DNA of 64,000 nucleotides from Yeosuana marina (GTDB taxonomy: Bacteria; Bacteroidota; Bacteroidia; Flavobacteriales; Flavobacteriaceae): NCBI RefSeq assembly GCF_011762485.1, contig NZ_JAAKGI010000001.1, positions 186,001 through 250,000 of the forward strand, written 5' to 3'. The stretch's first letter is position 1. The number at the start of each line of letters is the position of its first letter. The position numbers and the translations under genes were made by a program. Positions 28,061 through 37,958 of this stretch are shown one piece after another. The notes beneath the pieces were generated by a model. It saw only the letters and a list, made by a program, of their open reading frames with translations, made no database searches and had not been told where the DNA came from.

Positions 28061-29695
28061 ATGAAACATATCTTCAAAAAGAAAATTATTATACCGTTAT
28101 TGGTGTTAACTGTTTTTTTTACAGGAACGGCCTTTAGAAGTGATTTTTTTGAAATAGCGAAACAAATTGAAATTTTCACCGATTTGTTCAAAGAAATCAA
28201 CATGAATTATGTTGATGAAACTAATCCTGCTGAGTTAATGGATACCGCCATAAAAAGTATGCTCAAGGATTTAGATCCGTATACCAACTTTATGAATGAG
28301 CAAGATGTTGAAGCGGCTAGAATTAACAACACGGGCGATTATATTGGTATTGGTGCTAAAGTAAGAACTCTTAAAGATAAGTTGGTCATTGTAGAGCCTT
28401 ATAAAGATTATCCAGCAGACAAAGCAGGTTTAAAGGCTGGCGATGAAATTATTAAAGTAGGAAACACATCGGTGGTAAACTATAAAGACGATGCTGGTGA
28501 TTTGCTAAAAGGGTCTCCAGGAACTTCTGTAGAAGTGACTTTTAAACGCCAAGGACAAACAAAAACGGCTACCATTAATAGGGCAGAAGTAGCTATTGAT
28601 GCCGTCCCTTATTTTTCAATGATTAATGACAAAACAGGCTATATTGTTTTAAGTCAGTTTAGCGAAAAAGCATCAGCACAAACCAATTACGCTGTGCGCG
28701 ATTTAAAAGCACAAGGCGCTAAACGTCTTATTTTAGACTTACGAGGTAACCCAGGTGGCTTAGTAAATGAGGCTATTGATATTGTAAATATTTTTGTTCC
28801 AAAAGGGCAATTGGTAGTAACTACAAAATCAAAAGTTAAAAAATACAACCGCACTTATTATACACAGAAAGATCCTATTGATACCGAAATTCCGTTAGTT
28901 ATTTTAATCGATGGTGGCAGCGCATCGGCCAGCGAAATTGTAACAGGTTCTTTACAAGATTTAGATCGCGCCGTCGTTGTTGGGACTAGAAGCTTTGGAA
29001 AAGGCTTGGTGCAACGCCCTAAACTACTAACGTACGGAACTCAAGTAAAAATTACCATTTCAAGATACTACACGCCTTCAGGACGTTGTATTCAAGCTTT
29101 AGATTACTGGCATAGAAACGAAAAAGGGGAGGCTGTACGTGTTAAACAAGAAAACTATAACGAATATAAAACCAAAAACGGACGAAAAGTGTTTGATGGT
29201 GGCGGTATTTTTCCTGATGAAGTTATGAGTGGCTCACAAAATTCTGCTTTAACAACTGCTATTGTTAATGATAACCTTATTTTTGACTATGCCACAGACT
29301 TTTATTACAAACACAAAATTAATAATATCGACAATTTTAAATTGACTGATGCTGATTTTAATGATTTTAAAAAGTATTTAAATAAAAACCAGTTTTCGTT
29401 TGTAACTAACACAGAAAAGGCCCTTAAAACAGCTTTTGAAGTAGCAAAAAGGGAATCTTTTGATGATGATATTAAAACAGATTATGACACACTTGTTTCA
29501 AATTTAAACCAATCAAAAATCAAAGCTTTAGATGAAAACAAAACGTATTTATTAGACTTGTTAACTGAAGAAATTGTGAAAAGATATGTATACCGAGAAG
29601 GTTTATTTGACTATTTAAAAACTCATGATCCTGAAATAAAAAAAGCCACAGAGATTGTTAGTAGTCCATCTGCCTACTTGGAATATTTAAGATAA
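28061..29695 (+). CDS. ctpA: Carboxyl-terminal processing peptidase (S41A)
   Basis: This is a periplasmic serine protease that cuts near C-termini, 544 residues. It has an N-terminal signal/anchor (KKKIIIPLLVLTVFFTGTAF), a PDZ domain near residues 90-165 (GDYIGIGAKV ... KAGLKAGDEIIKVGN) and the S41 core. The Ser-Lys dyad is complete: S289 in GGSASASE and K314 in TRSFGKGLVQ, 25 residues apart as in CtpB/Prc. The C-terminal ~150 residues are helical. It lies directly behind rnpA and is probably co-transcribed. Confidence 0.95.
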   Translation: MKHIFKKKIIIPLLVLTVFFTGTAFRSDFFEIAKQIEIFTDLFKEINMNYVDETNPAELMDTAIKSMLKDLDPYTNFMNEQDVEAARINNTGDYIGIGAKVRTLKDKLVIVEPYKDYPADKAGLKAGDEIIKVGNTSVVNYKDDAGDLLKGSPGTSVEVTFKRQGQTKTATINRAEVAIDAVPYFSMINDKTGYIVLSQFSEKASAQTNYAVRDLKAQGAKRLILDLRGNPGGLVNEAIDIVNIFVPKGQLVVTTKSKVKKYNRTYYTQKDPIDTEIPLVILIDGGSASASEIVTGSLQDLDRAVVVGTRSFGKGLVQRPKLLTYGTQVKITISRYYTPSGRCIQALDYWHRNEKGEAVRVKQENYNEYKTKNGRKVFDGGGIFPDEVMSGSQNSALTTAIVNDNLIFDYATDFYYKHKINNIDNFKLTDADFNDFKKYLNKNQFSFVTNTEKALKTAFEVAKRESFDDDIKTDYDTLVSNLNQSKIKALDENKTYLLDLLTEEIVKRYVYREGLFDYLKTHDPEIKKATEIVSSPSAYLEYLR

Positions 29696-29763
29696 ATTTT
29701 CTCTTTTTTTTCCAAATAATTAAAAATAGTATATTTATATATTATTTATTATATGCCTCTGTA

Positions 29764-30612
29764 ATGAAAAAATTATTAGTCCTAATACTATTTGCTTGCT
29801 ATTTGGGATTCTCTCAAGAAAAATTAACGCATGAAGTTTATTTTGAAACGGACAAATATGAAGTTCCTGTAACTGAAGAAAACAGGCTATTATTATTTAT
29901 ATCTACTCTTGCTGATATGGATATAGAATCCATCTCTATATTTGGTTTTTGTGATGATAGAGGAGCCTCAGATTACAATTTAACACTATCTCAACAGCGC
30001 GCCAATGCTATAAAAGCCATTTTTTCTAATAATGAAATTAGCGAATCGTTAATATCAAATGTTGACGGAAAAGGAGAAATTTTGTTAAAAATAGTTGACG
30101 AAAAAGATGTTTTAAAAATACGAGGGCTCAACAGAAAAGTGGAAATTATCGTAAAACCAAAACCACCAAAAGTAGACATTGTTAAAACTTTTGAAGAAAA
30201 AGTTGAGGAGAAGAAAAAAGATGTTCCTGAAATTATTAAAGGAGATTTAAAAGTAGGTGATAAAATAGTTTTTGACAATATTCTATTTAAAACCGGTTAT
30301 AGTACGGTTATGCCAGAATCTAAAAAAACACTGGAAAACATAGCCAAATCGCTGGTTGAAAGAAAAGATATTTATTTTACCATTCAAGGACATGTTTGTT
30401 GCACACAATATAGTCGTGATGCGGTTGACAGAAAAACAAAAAAAAGAAACCTATCGGTAGCCAGAGCTAAATATGTGTATGACTATTTTGCAAAAAAAGG
30501 TGTTGACAAAAAACGAATGAAATACGCTGGTTTAAGACGATTATTTCCGTTAGGTGGCGACCCAAAATTAGATAGACGTGTTGAGATATTAATTACTTAT
30601 GTAAAAAATTGA
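29764..30612 (+). CDS. Protein with two OmpA-like peptidoglycan-binding domains
   Basis: This is an exported protein of 282 residues with signal MKKLLVLILFACYLGFSQ. Residues ~20-130 form a degenerate OmpA-like domain (HEVYFETDKYEV ... GFCDDRGASDYNLTLSQQRANAIK). After a Lys/Glu-rich linker, a second domain follows (DNILFKTGYSTVMPESKKTLENIA ... QGHVCC ... RNLSVARAKYVYDYF ... DRRVEILI). It probably binds peptidoglycan and tethers the envelope. No beta-barrel precedes these domains. Confidence 0.85.
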   Translation: MKKLLVLILFACYLGFSQEKLTHEVYFETDKYEVPVTEENRLLLFISTLADMDIESISIFGFCDDRGASDYNLTLSQQRANAIKAIFSNNEISESLISNVDGKGEILLKIVDEKDVLKIRGLNRKVEIIVKPKPPKVDIVKTFEEKVEEKKKDVPEIIKGDLKVGDKIVFDNILFKTGYSTVMPESKKTLENIAKSLVERKDIYFTIQGHVCCTQYSRDAVDRKTKKRNLSVARAKYVYDYFAKKGVDKKRMKYAGLRRLFPLGGDPKLDRRVEILITYVKN

Positions 30613-30646
30613 TTGAACCGTTTTAATTAACATAACGCACGCTCAT

Positions 30647-32047
30647 TTGAATATCAAAGTCATTCTATGTGTTTTTTGTTTCCTTTCTTTAAGCTATAAC
30701 AGCTTATCTCAAACCTTTGTACCCGATGATAACTTTGAGCAGGCTTTAATTAATTTAGGCTACGACTCTGGGCCTTTAGATGATATGGTGCCAACAGCAA
30801 ATATTACTGCTGTAACCGATTTAGACATTAATACAAAAAATATAGCGAATCTTACAGGAATAGAAGATTTCATAAACTTACAAAGTCTTAATTGTCAAGA
30901 CAATCTGTTAACGAGTTTAGATATAAGTAACAACACAAGTTTAACGCAACTATTTTGTTCTGGAAATAACTTAACAACTATTGATGTTTCTATGTTGCCT
31001 GACTTACAAATTTTTTGGTGTTTAAATAACAAGCTAACGAACATCAATGTAGTCAATAACCCTAAATTAATTTCTTTAGTTTGTGGAAATAATTTACTCA
31101 CTAGTTTAGATGTTAGTAATAATAACTCTTTAAATGTGTTGTCTTTTGAAGACAATCAAATTAGCACCATAGATATTAGTAATAACAGCACCCTAAGTTT
31201 TTTAAGTTGTAGAAATAATTTACTCACCAATTTAGATGTTACCAAGAACACCAATTTGTCAACTCTTAATTGCAATACAAATCAGTTAACTGTTTTAGAT
31301 CTTTCAAAAAATAATAAATTGATTGAGTTATACACTCAATTTAATGCTTTAACAGCCCTTGATCTATCACAAAACCCCATTTTAACCGATATTTACTGTG
31401 GTTATAATAACTTATGTTCATTAAATGTTAAAAACGGAAATAATGCTAATTTTAGTGCTTTCGATTTTATAAATAATACTAATTTAAATTGTGTCGTTGT
31501 TGATAATCCTTCTGGTAATCATACAACTTGGTCTCCGTCCTCTTTTTCTAATTATGTAACATCACAATCCGATTGTAGCGCTTTTGTTGCTATTGACACT
31601 TTAAGTGATGTTATTACAAACAGTTTTACGCTTCCAATACTTACTTATGGCAACTATTATACAGCCACAGGCGGAAACGGAAGCCTTTTAAATGCTGGAG
31701 ATGTTATTACCACATCACAAACTATATATATTTATAATGAAACTGTTTGTAATAGCAATGAAACTAGTTTTAATGTGTTTATAACCAATAATGATTACTA
31801 CATTCCGAAATACTTTACCCCAAATAATGATGGAACCCACGATGTTTGGATGGTTAACGATTTTGAAAATACCATTAAAAGTATAGAGATATTTGATCGT
31901 TATGGAAAGTTTTTAAAATATCTGCAACCCCATACAAGTTGGAACGGAACGTTTAATGGAAACCTTATGGAATCTAATGATTATTGGTATATGATTACTT
32001 TTAAAACAGGCGAAACGTTAAGAGGTCATTTTACTTTAAAACGATGA
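30647..32047 (+). CDS. Secreted leucine-rich-repeat protein with T9SS type B sorting domain
   Basis: This is an exported surface protein of 466 residues. It starts with TTG at 30647, and no ATG precedes the signal peptide MNIKVILCVFCFLSLSYNSLSQ. Residues ~50-265 hold about nine 21-residue leucine-rich repeats of the form LTSLDISNNTSLTQLFCSGNN. The last ~80 residues (YYIPKYFTPNNDGTHDVW ... IEIFDRYGKFL ... WNGTFNGN) are the gliding-motility-associated C-terminal domain used by the type IX secretion system. It converges with elaA, with only 4 nt between the stops. Its ligand is unknown. Confidence 0.9.
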   Translation: MNIKVILCVFCFLSLSYNSLSQTFVPDDNFEQALINLGYDSGPLDDMVPTANITAVTDLDINTKNIANLTGIEDFINLQSLNCQDNLLTSLDISNNTSLTQLFCSGNNLTTIDVSMLPDLQIFWCLNNKLTNINVVNNPKLISLVCGNNLLTSLDVSNNNSLNVLSFEDNQISTIDISNNSTLSFLSCRNNLLTNLDVTKNTNLSTLNCNTNQLTVLDLSKNNKLIELYTQFNALTALDLSQNPILTDIYCGYNNLCSLNVKNGNNANFSAFDFINNTNLNCVVVDNPSGNHTTWSPSSFSNYVTSQSDCSAFVAIDTLSDVITNSFTLPILTYGNYYTATGGNGSLLNAGDVITTSQTIYIYNETVCNSNETSFNVFITNNDYYIPKYFTPNNDGTHDVWMVNDFENTIKSIEIFDRYGKFLKYLQPHTSWNGTFNGNLMESNDYWYMITFKTGETLRGHFTLKR

Positions 32048-32051
32048 TTGG

Positions 32052-32495
32052 CTATTTTTTAAACATCGCGATATGCGGAATATCGTCTTCTAAATAAGTG
32101 TTTCCAACTTCAATAAAACCAAGATTATTATAAAATGTCTTTAAATAAAACTGAGCTGAAATTTTAATAGTGGTTTCATTATAATTGGTGTTTATCGCTT
32201 CAATAGACGCTTTCATTATATCATAACCATATTTAAATTGGCGTTGATTTTTTGCTACGACTACACGACCAATACTGGCTTCTTCAAAATAATCACCTGG
32301 TTTAAATAATCGTGTATACGCTACAAGTTTATGATCTTTAGTGCCTAAAACATGCAATGCTTTTTGATCTTTTCCATCAACATCTTGATACACACAATCT
32401 TGTTCAACAACAAAAACCTCACTACGCAATTGTAAAAGATCATATAATTCTTGCGTGGATAATTCAGAAAATGATTTGATTTGAATATTTATCAT
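32052..32495 (-). CDS. elaA: GNAT family N-acetyltransferase, ElaA type
   Basis: This is a 147-residue acetyltransferase. The opening IQIKSFSELSTQELYDLLQLRSEVFVVEQDCVYQDVDGKD is the ElaA signature, and the acetyl-CoA segment is around SIGRVVVAKNQRQFKYGYDIM. The acceptor is unknown. It is on the minus strand after the CDF exporter gene. Confidence 0.88.
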   Translation of the reverse strand: MINIQIKSFSELSTQELYDLLQLRSEVFVVEQDCVYQDVDGKDQKALHVLGTKDHKLVAYTRLFKPGDYFEEASIGRVVVAKNQRQFKYGYDIMKASIEAINTNYNETTIKISAQFYLKTFYNNLGFIEVGNTYLEDDIPHIAMFKK

Positions 32496-32553
32496 AGCAT
32501 TTCTATATAAAATTAAACAGTTTGCCTAGTTTCACGAGTATTAATTATAACTG

Positions 32554-33465
32554 TTAATCTTGAACAATCACATCTTTTTTATCACATTTACCAAATTCTG
32601 GTTGAATATTTATATGGTTAATACCATAATTATCATGAACCAAATCTTCAACAGTATGTAAAATTTTGTCAAATTGAGACAAAGAAATATCATTTTTAAA
32701 ATCGATATGAGCTTCTAAATGAATTTCATCTTCATTCAATTGCCATATATGTACGTGGTGTACATTTTTAATTTCTTCAATTCCTTGAATATCGTCTACT
32801 ATTTCTTTAATCTGAATCGTATTTGGTGTAAATAACATTAAAACTCTAAAAGAGTCTTTTAATAAGTCAAATCCCATGACAATTAAATAGAGTGCAATAG
32901 CAAATGTTAAAACACTATCTACCCAAAAAATCTGATAATATTTCATTAACAACCCACCAATTAAAACCGCTACACTTGCCATCATATCGGTTAATAAATG
33001 AAGATAGGCACTTTTCATGTTCATATTAGATTCAGATGCCTTTTTTAGTAATAGCACACTAAAACCATTTCCTATAATTGCGACTAATGACAGCCAAATA
33101 ACTAAACCTGATTCTATGACTTGAGGGTCCTGAAAACGAATAATAGCTTCCTTTATTAAGTAAATTGCTACGATGATTAAAGCAGCAGCATTTACAAATG
33201 CTGCTAGTATTTCAGCGCGTTTGTAGCCAAATGTTTTTTGTAATGAGGCTGCTTGACCTGATAACTTATTAGCAATATAACTTACGACAAGAGATATAAC
33301 ATCACTAAAATTATGTAATGCATCACTTAATAAAGACAAACTTCCAGACAATAAACCACCTATAACTTGAGCAATGGTTATAACAATGTTTAATATTATT
33401 GATATAACAAGATTACGCCCTTTTAAATCTGAATGAGTATGACTATGAGAATGTGAATGTCCCAT
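32554..33465 (-). CDS. Cation diffusion facilitator (Zn2+/Cd2+ exporter)
   Basis: This is an inner-membrane metal/proton antiporter of 303 residues. The N-terminus is His-rich (GHSHSHSHTHSD). Six hydrophobic segments follow, with the metal-site motifs SDALHNFSD (D48, H51, D55) and HLLTD (H156, D160), then a cytoplasmic ferredoxin-like domain (residues ~210-290). Zn2+ is the likely substrate from the motif type; Co2+ or Cd2+ cannot be excluded. Its ATG directly abuts the rpiB stop codon, so the two are translated from one message. Confidence 0.92.
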   Translation of the reverse strand: MGHSHSHSHTHSDLKGRNLVISIILNIVITIAQVIGGLLSGSLSLLSDALHNFSDVISLVVSYIANKLSGQAASLQKTFGYKRAEILAAFVNAAALIIVAIYLIKEAIIRFQDPQVIESGLVIWLSLVAIIGNGFSVLLLKKASESNMNMKSAYLHLLTDMMASVAVLIGGLLMKYYQIFWVDSVLTFAIALYLIVMGFDLLKDSFRVLMLFTPNTIQIKEIVDDIQGIEEIKNVHHVHIWQLNEDEIHLEAHIDFKNDISLSQFDKILHTVEDLVHDNYGINHINIQPEFGKCDKKDVIVQD

Positions 33466-33900
33466 TTAGCAAGAAACGGGTATTTTATCAATACGGTTTT
33501 GATGACGACCACCTTCAAAAGCGGTTTCTAAAAATGTATCAACCATTTCAATAACCTGTTGTTGCGCTGTAAACCGAGCTGGAATACTTAAAATATTAGC
33601 ATTATTGTGTTGACGAGCAAGAGTAACAATCTCTTTATTCCAACATAAGGCAGAACGTACACCTTGATGTTTATTAGCCGTCATATTAGCACCATTACCA
33701 CTACCACAAATAATAATGCCAAAGTCGACTTTTTTATCTTCTACATCATTAGCAACTGGATGTATAAAATCTGGATAATCAACACTATCTTCTGTGTCTG
33801 TTCCGTAGTTTTTAACTGTATAACCTTTTGATTCTAAATGCTTTATAACAGCAAATTTATATGCTACGCCTGCATGATCATTTCCTATTGAAATATTCAT
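33466..33900 (-). CDS. rpiB: Ribose-5-phosphate isomerase B
   Basis: It interconverts ribose-5-phosphate and ribulose-5-phosphate in the pentose phosphate pathway. It has 144 residues, the family length. Motifs are GNDHAGVAYK at the start, VDYPDF, FGIIICGSGNGANMTANKH with the active-site Cys, and VRSALCWN followed by ARQHNNANILSIPAR. It is co-directional with the metal exporter with zero spacing. Confidence 0.95.
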   Translation of the reverse strand: MNISIGNDHAGVAYKFAVIKHLESKGYTVKNYGTDTEDSVDYPDFIHPVANDVEDKKVDFGIIICGSGNGANMTANKHQGVRSALCWNKEIVTLARQHNNANILSIPARFTAQQQVIEMVDTFLETAFEGGRHQNRIDKIPVSC

Positions 33901-33967
33901 TTTACTTAATTTTTTTTAAGGGTTAAAGGTACTAAAATTAAGTGTTATAAAAAGTGGTTATAAAGCA

Positions 33968-33997
33968 AAAACCTTGATATAGCTATATCAAGGTTTT
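33968..33997 (-). terminator. Terminator after the BspA-type LRR gene (30-bp perfect palindrome)
   Basis: The left half AAAACCTTGATATAG and the right half CTATATCAAGGTTTT are exact complements. Read on the minus strand, the hairpin lies 29 nt after the stop of the gene at 34026 and is followed by T-rich sequence. Confidence 0.8.
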
Positions 33998-34025
33998 AAA
34001 ATAAATTAAAACAATCTTAAATTAT

Positions 34026-34946
34026 TTAATCTTTTATAAATTTTAAAATAGCCTCTCCTTGGTTGTTTTTTATTTTTGCTAAATAAAAACCTTTTTGAAG
34101 ACTAGACACATCTATTTGATTTTCTCTGCTTGTTACTATAGTTTTTCCCTGCATATTATAAATGCTAATATTTTGTAAACTATTAGCTCTATCTTCTTTA
34201 ACAAACAACGTATTATTTACAGGATTAGGATATACTTTAACACCTATATTAGCTAAAGTACTATCATTTATTGCTAATGTTGTTCCGTTTATGGAACCAA
34301 AATTTTTCCACACACTTGCTATTTGATAATCAGATTCACTTCCTGTAGGAACGATTAAATCAATTGACGATAAATTAACATTATTAAAAACAGTTGCATT
34401 TATTAATAAAGGGGTATCTATATCAATATAAAACGATGTAAGCTTCGTACAATTTTCAAAGGCCTTAGCTTCTATAGAGGTTACAGAATCTGGAATACTT
34501 ACAGTTGTTAACGCTGAATTACCAAATGTATAAGAATGTATAGTATCTATAGAATTTGGTATAGTAATAGAACTTAAACTAGCACAATATTGAAATGCAT
34601 AATTTCCAATATAAGTAACAGAATCTGGTATGGTAATAGCAGTTAATTCACTATTAGCAAAAGCATATATACCTATAGAGGTTACTGTGGATGGAATAGT
34701 TACAGCTTGTATATTTGGACATAATCTAAAAGCATAGGCTCCTATTGCAGTTACTGTATAGGTATTACCTGAATTATCAACTGTACTAGGTATAGTTAAA
34801 TTACCCGTATAACATGTGGTAGTTACTTCAACAGTTTTTGATTCTGTATTGGTTATATTATAGCTTACGCCATCTACGTCAAAAACTTGAGATGTTGCAA
34901 AATTTAAACTTAATAAACTTAGTATTAAAAGTAAAGATGTTTTCAT
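34026..34946 (-). CDS. BspA-type leucine-rich-repeat protein with T9SS type A sorting domain
   Basis: This is a secreted surface protein of 306 residues with signal peptide MKTSLLLILSLLSLNFATSQ. Residues ~55-190 carry about five 22-23-residue LRR_5 repeats such as VTAIGAYAF and SVTYIGNYAFQYCASLSSITIP. The last ~75 residues (VKVYPNPVNNTLFVK ... ISIYNMQGKTI ... LQKGFYLAKIKN) are a Por-type C-terminal signal for type IX secretion and surface attachment. The 783-bp region upstream is long for this window and may hold its control sites. Confidence 0.9.
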   Translation of the reverse strand: MKTSLLLILSLLSLNFATSQVFDVDGVSYNITNTESKTVEVTTTCYTGNLTIPSTVDNSGNTYTVTAIGAYAFRLCPNIQAVTIPSTVTSIGIYAFANSELTAITIPDSVTYIGNYAFQYCASLSSITIPNSIDTIHSYTFGNSALTTVSIPDSVTSIEAKAFENCTKLTSFYIDIDTPLLINATVFNNVNLSSIDLIVPTGSESDYQIASVWKNFGSINGTTLAINDSTLANIGVKVYPNPVNNTLFVKEDRANSLQNISIYNMQGKTIVTSRENQIDVSSLQKGFYLAKIKNNQGEAILKFIKD

Positions 34947-35729
34947 AGTAGTCTTCTTTTAAATTTCAATAAAAATTAAGAAGGATTAATCAAACAAAAG
35001 AATAAATGGATATTTTTTCGACGTATTAACGTTATTTTTTACATTACATCGTTTTTTTATTTAATAATGTAATATTTTAAATACAAATTAAAAATAAAAA
35101 TGGAAGTGCCCAAATTGTTACTATAGAAGGAAAATTGTGTACAAAATTTATAAATTATGTGTATAAATTATTTTTTTATTGTTGATAACTGGTTATTATA
35201 TTTTAAAACTAAATTATTGAAAATTCAATTTTTTTTTCAAACAAAAACACGACTGAAACTACCTAATTTTTAACCAACTTTTTTTATACAAAGTATGAGA
35301 CATATTTTAACAGATACAAACACTAAAATTTAAAATAGTTATAACCAAAAAGTGGTTAGTTTTAGTTGTTAACAACTGTTTATATAAAATTTAAAATCGT
35401 TAAAAATGAACCTATTAAAATAATATAAGTTGTTAATTAACTATTAACAGAACGTAAATAAATTGTAATCAAAATAAAAGTTAAAAAAGTTATACCGCTA
35501 TTAACACACTATAATAACCATCATTTATTTTTTTAAATTTTAAAAGAAAATGAATATATAATATATAAAGGTTAATAAGTTGATTTAACTAAAATAACAT
35601 TAAGAAAATATGCTTTAATATTAAAAGCGTAACTTTGTAAAAAATAAATAGCAAATCTTCTCAAAAAAAGAGCTATTTTATAATATAATTTCCAATATCT
35701 TAGGAAATAGAAATGATTACAAATATTAC
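34947..35729. other. 783-bp AT-rich intergenic region
   Basis: It lies between the divergent BspA-type gene and rnr. I find no credible coding frame or RNA gene. It holds a promoter-like TAACTTTG at 35630 for rnr and several GTTAAC/ATAAC dyads: AGTTGTTAACAACT (35364-35377, perfect), ATAAC-TG-GTTAT (35185-35196), TAACC/GGTTA (35342-35358) and GTTAATTAAC (35432-35441). They may be operators, but base composition makes some of them likely by chance. Confidence 0.5.
35630..35637 (+). promoter_or_regulatory. -7 promoter box TAACTTTG upstream of rnr
   Basis: A full match to TAnnTTTG, 92 nt before the ATG of rnr. No -33 TTG was found at standard spacing. Confidence 0.5.
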
Positions 35730-37919
35730 ATGACAAGAAAGAAAAAAAAGAAATCATCAAATAAGATTTCAAACCTTACAAATACCATTCTTAGTATTTT
35801 AAAAAAAGAAAGAAACCAAAGTTTTAACTATAAACAAATTGCTGCTAAATTAGGTGTTAACGACGCTAGTAGTAGAAATCAAATTATAAAAAAGTTACAC
35901 GCTTTAGCCGCTCAAAAAGAAATTGAAGAAGTAGAACGCGGTAAATTTAAAGCTATTATAACAGCTGAATATCATACAGGAATTCTCGATTTATCGCATA
36001 AAGGATCTGGCTACATTATAAGTGATAATTTTGAAGATGATGTGTTTATTGCATCCAATAATATAAACAGAGCTTTAAATGGTGACGAAGTAGAATTTTA
36101 TGTGTACAAACGTCGTAAGCGCGGAAAAATAGAAGGTGAAATTACCCAAGTTTTAAAACGTGCTAAAAGCGATTATGTTGGAGTGATTCAAGTGCATAGT
36201 AATTACGCATTTGTAATACCTGATAGTAATAAAATGTACAAAGATATTTTTGTTCCTATTAATAAAATTAACAAAGCCGAAGACGGTGATAAGGTATTAG
36301 TATCTTTAGAAGACTGGCCTGAAAATGCTGATTCTCCATACGGAAAAGTGTTGCAGGTTCTAGGAAAACCAGGAGAACATAACACCGAAATACATGCTAT
36401 TTTAGCAGAATATGGATTGCCGTATGAATTTCCGCATGAAGTTGAAGAATTCGCTAATAAATTAGATACTTCAATCACTAAAGAAGAAATTGCAAAGCGT
36501 AGAGATATGCGTGATGTGTTGACTTTTACGATTGATCCAAAAGATGCTAAAGATTTCGATGATGCCCTGTCATTTCAAGTTTTAAATAATGGATTATTCG
36601 AAATAGGAATTCATATTGCAGATGTATCGCATTACGTGCAAGAAGGCACTATTTTAGATGATGAAGCATACGAAAGAGCTACTTCTGTATATTTAGTAGA
36701 TCGCGTGGTACCTATGTTACCAGAAGTGTTATCAAATAACGCGTGTTCTTTAAGGCCACATGAAGAAAAATATACGTTTTCTGCAGTCTTTCAAATTAAT
36801 GAAAAAGCCGAAGTAAAAAACCAATGGTTTGGTAGAACAGTCACGTATTCTGATGCTCGTTTTGCTTACGAAGAAGCGCAGGCTATTATCGAATCTGGTT
36901 CTAATAATATTCCTAAAGAGGTATCGCTAACTGGTAAAGCGTATGAAACAACACCAGAAATTTCTCAAGCTGTTTTAAAGTTAGATGAATTAGCTAAAAT
37001 TATGCGTAGAAAGCGTATGAGAGATGGTGCAATTTCATTTGATAAAGTAGAAGTGAAGTTTAATTTAGATGAACATGCTAATCCTATAGGTGTATTTTTT
37101 AAAACCAGTAAAGACGCTAATCATTTAATTGAAGAGTTTATGTTATTGGCTAATAAAAAAGTAGCCGAATTTGTTGGTAAACAATCTCCTAAAAAGACCT
37201 TTATATATCGTGTTCATGATGAGCCAGATGTTAGTAAACTAGCTAATTTACAAGGTATTGTATCTAAATTTGGGTATAAACTTAATTTTAAAGATAGAAA
37301 AACAACAACAGCGTCGTTAAATAATTTATTACAGGAAGTCGTTGGTAAAAAGGAGCAAAATTTAGTTGATACCTTAACCATTCGTACCATGAGTAAGGCT
37401 GAATATACAACACATAATATTGGTCATTATGGCTTAGCGTTTGATTATTATAGTCATTTTACATCACCAATTCGTCGTTATCCAGATGTGATTGCGCATC
37501 GTTTGTTGCAATTATATTTAGATGGAGGAAAATCAGTTAATGAAGATGCTTATGAAGATAAATGTAACCACTCCAGTAATATGGAAAATTTAGCCACAAA
37601 AGCAGAACGAGACTCAATAAAATATATGCAAATACGTTTTATGGAAGATCATAAAAACGAAGAATTTGTAGGTGTTATTTCTGGTGTGACAGATTGGGGT
37701 ATTTATGTAGAGATAATTGATAATAAATGTGAAGGTATGGTAAGTGTGAGAGATATAAAAGACGATCATTATGTATTTGATGAGGCACAATATGCTTTAG
37801 TTGGGAAAAATACTAAAAATATGTACCAACTTGGAGATGAAGTGGTTGTAAAAGTTAAAAATACTGATTTGGTTAAAAAACACTTAGATTTTAATTTAAT
37901 AGGTATAAAAGCGGAATAA
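35730..37919 (+). CDS. rnr: Ribonuclease R
   Basis: This is a processive 3'-5' exoribonuclease that degrades structured RNA. It has 729 residues with a Lys-rich N-terminus (MTRKKKKKSSNK), a winged-helix region, cold-shock domains (~75-210), the RNB catalytic domain with TIDPKDAKDFDDALSF (four Asp metal ligands) and YSHFTSPIRRYPD, and a C-terminal S1 domain (FVGVISGVTDWGIYVEI). It is probably the first gene of a unit with the head-GIN protein 39 nt downstream. Confidence 0.96.
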   Translation: MTRKKKKKSSNKISNLTNTILSILKKERNQSFNYKQIAAKLGVNDASSRNQIIKKLHALAAQKEIEEVERGKFKAIITAEYHTGILDLSHKGSGYIISDNFEDDVFIASNNINRALNGDEVEFYVYKRRKRGKIEGEITQVLKRAKSDYVGVIQVHSNYAFVIPDSNKMYKDIFVPINKINKAEDGDKVLVSLEDWPENADSPYGKVLQVLGKPGEHNTEIHAILAEYGLPYEFPHEVEEFANKLDTSITKEEIAKRRDMRDVLTFTIDPKDAKDFDDALSFQVLNNGLFEIGIHIADVSHYVQEGTILDDEAYERATSVYLVDRVVPMLPEVLSNNACSLRPHEEKYTFSAVFQINEKAEVKNQWFGRTVTYSDARFAYEEAQAIIESGSNNIPKEVSLTGKAYETTPEISQAVLKLDELAKIMRRKRMRDGAISFDKVEVKFNLDEHANPIGVFFKTSKDANHLIEEFMLLANKKVAEFVGKQSPKKTFIYRVHDEPDVSKLANLQGIVSKFGYKLNFKDRKTTTASLNNLLQEVVGKKEQNLVDTLTIRTMSKAEYTTHNIGHYGLAFDYYSHFTSPIRRYPDVIAHRLLQLYLDGGKSVNEDAYEDKCNHSSNMENLATKAERDSIKYMQIRFMEDHKNEEFVGVISGVTDWGIYVEIIDNKCEGMVSVRDIKDDHYVFDEAQYALVGKNTKNMYQLGDEVVVKVKNTDLVKKHLDFNLIGIKAE

Positions 37920-37958
37920 TTATTGATAACTTTACGTTATTATAAAAACATACAACAA

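Noticed and set aside
30895..31420. Tandem DNA similarity of ~63 nt suggesting a repeat array or CRISPR
   Set aside because: The period equals 21 codons and encodes leucine-rich repeats in a continuous frame; no constant repeats or unique spacers.
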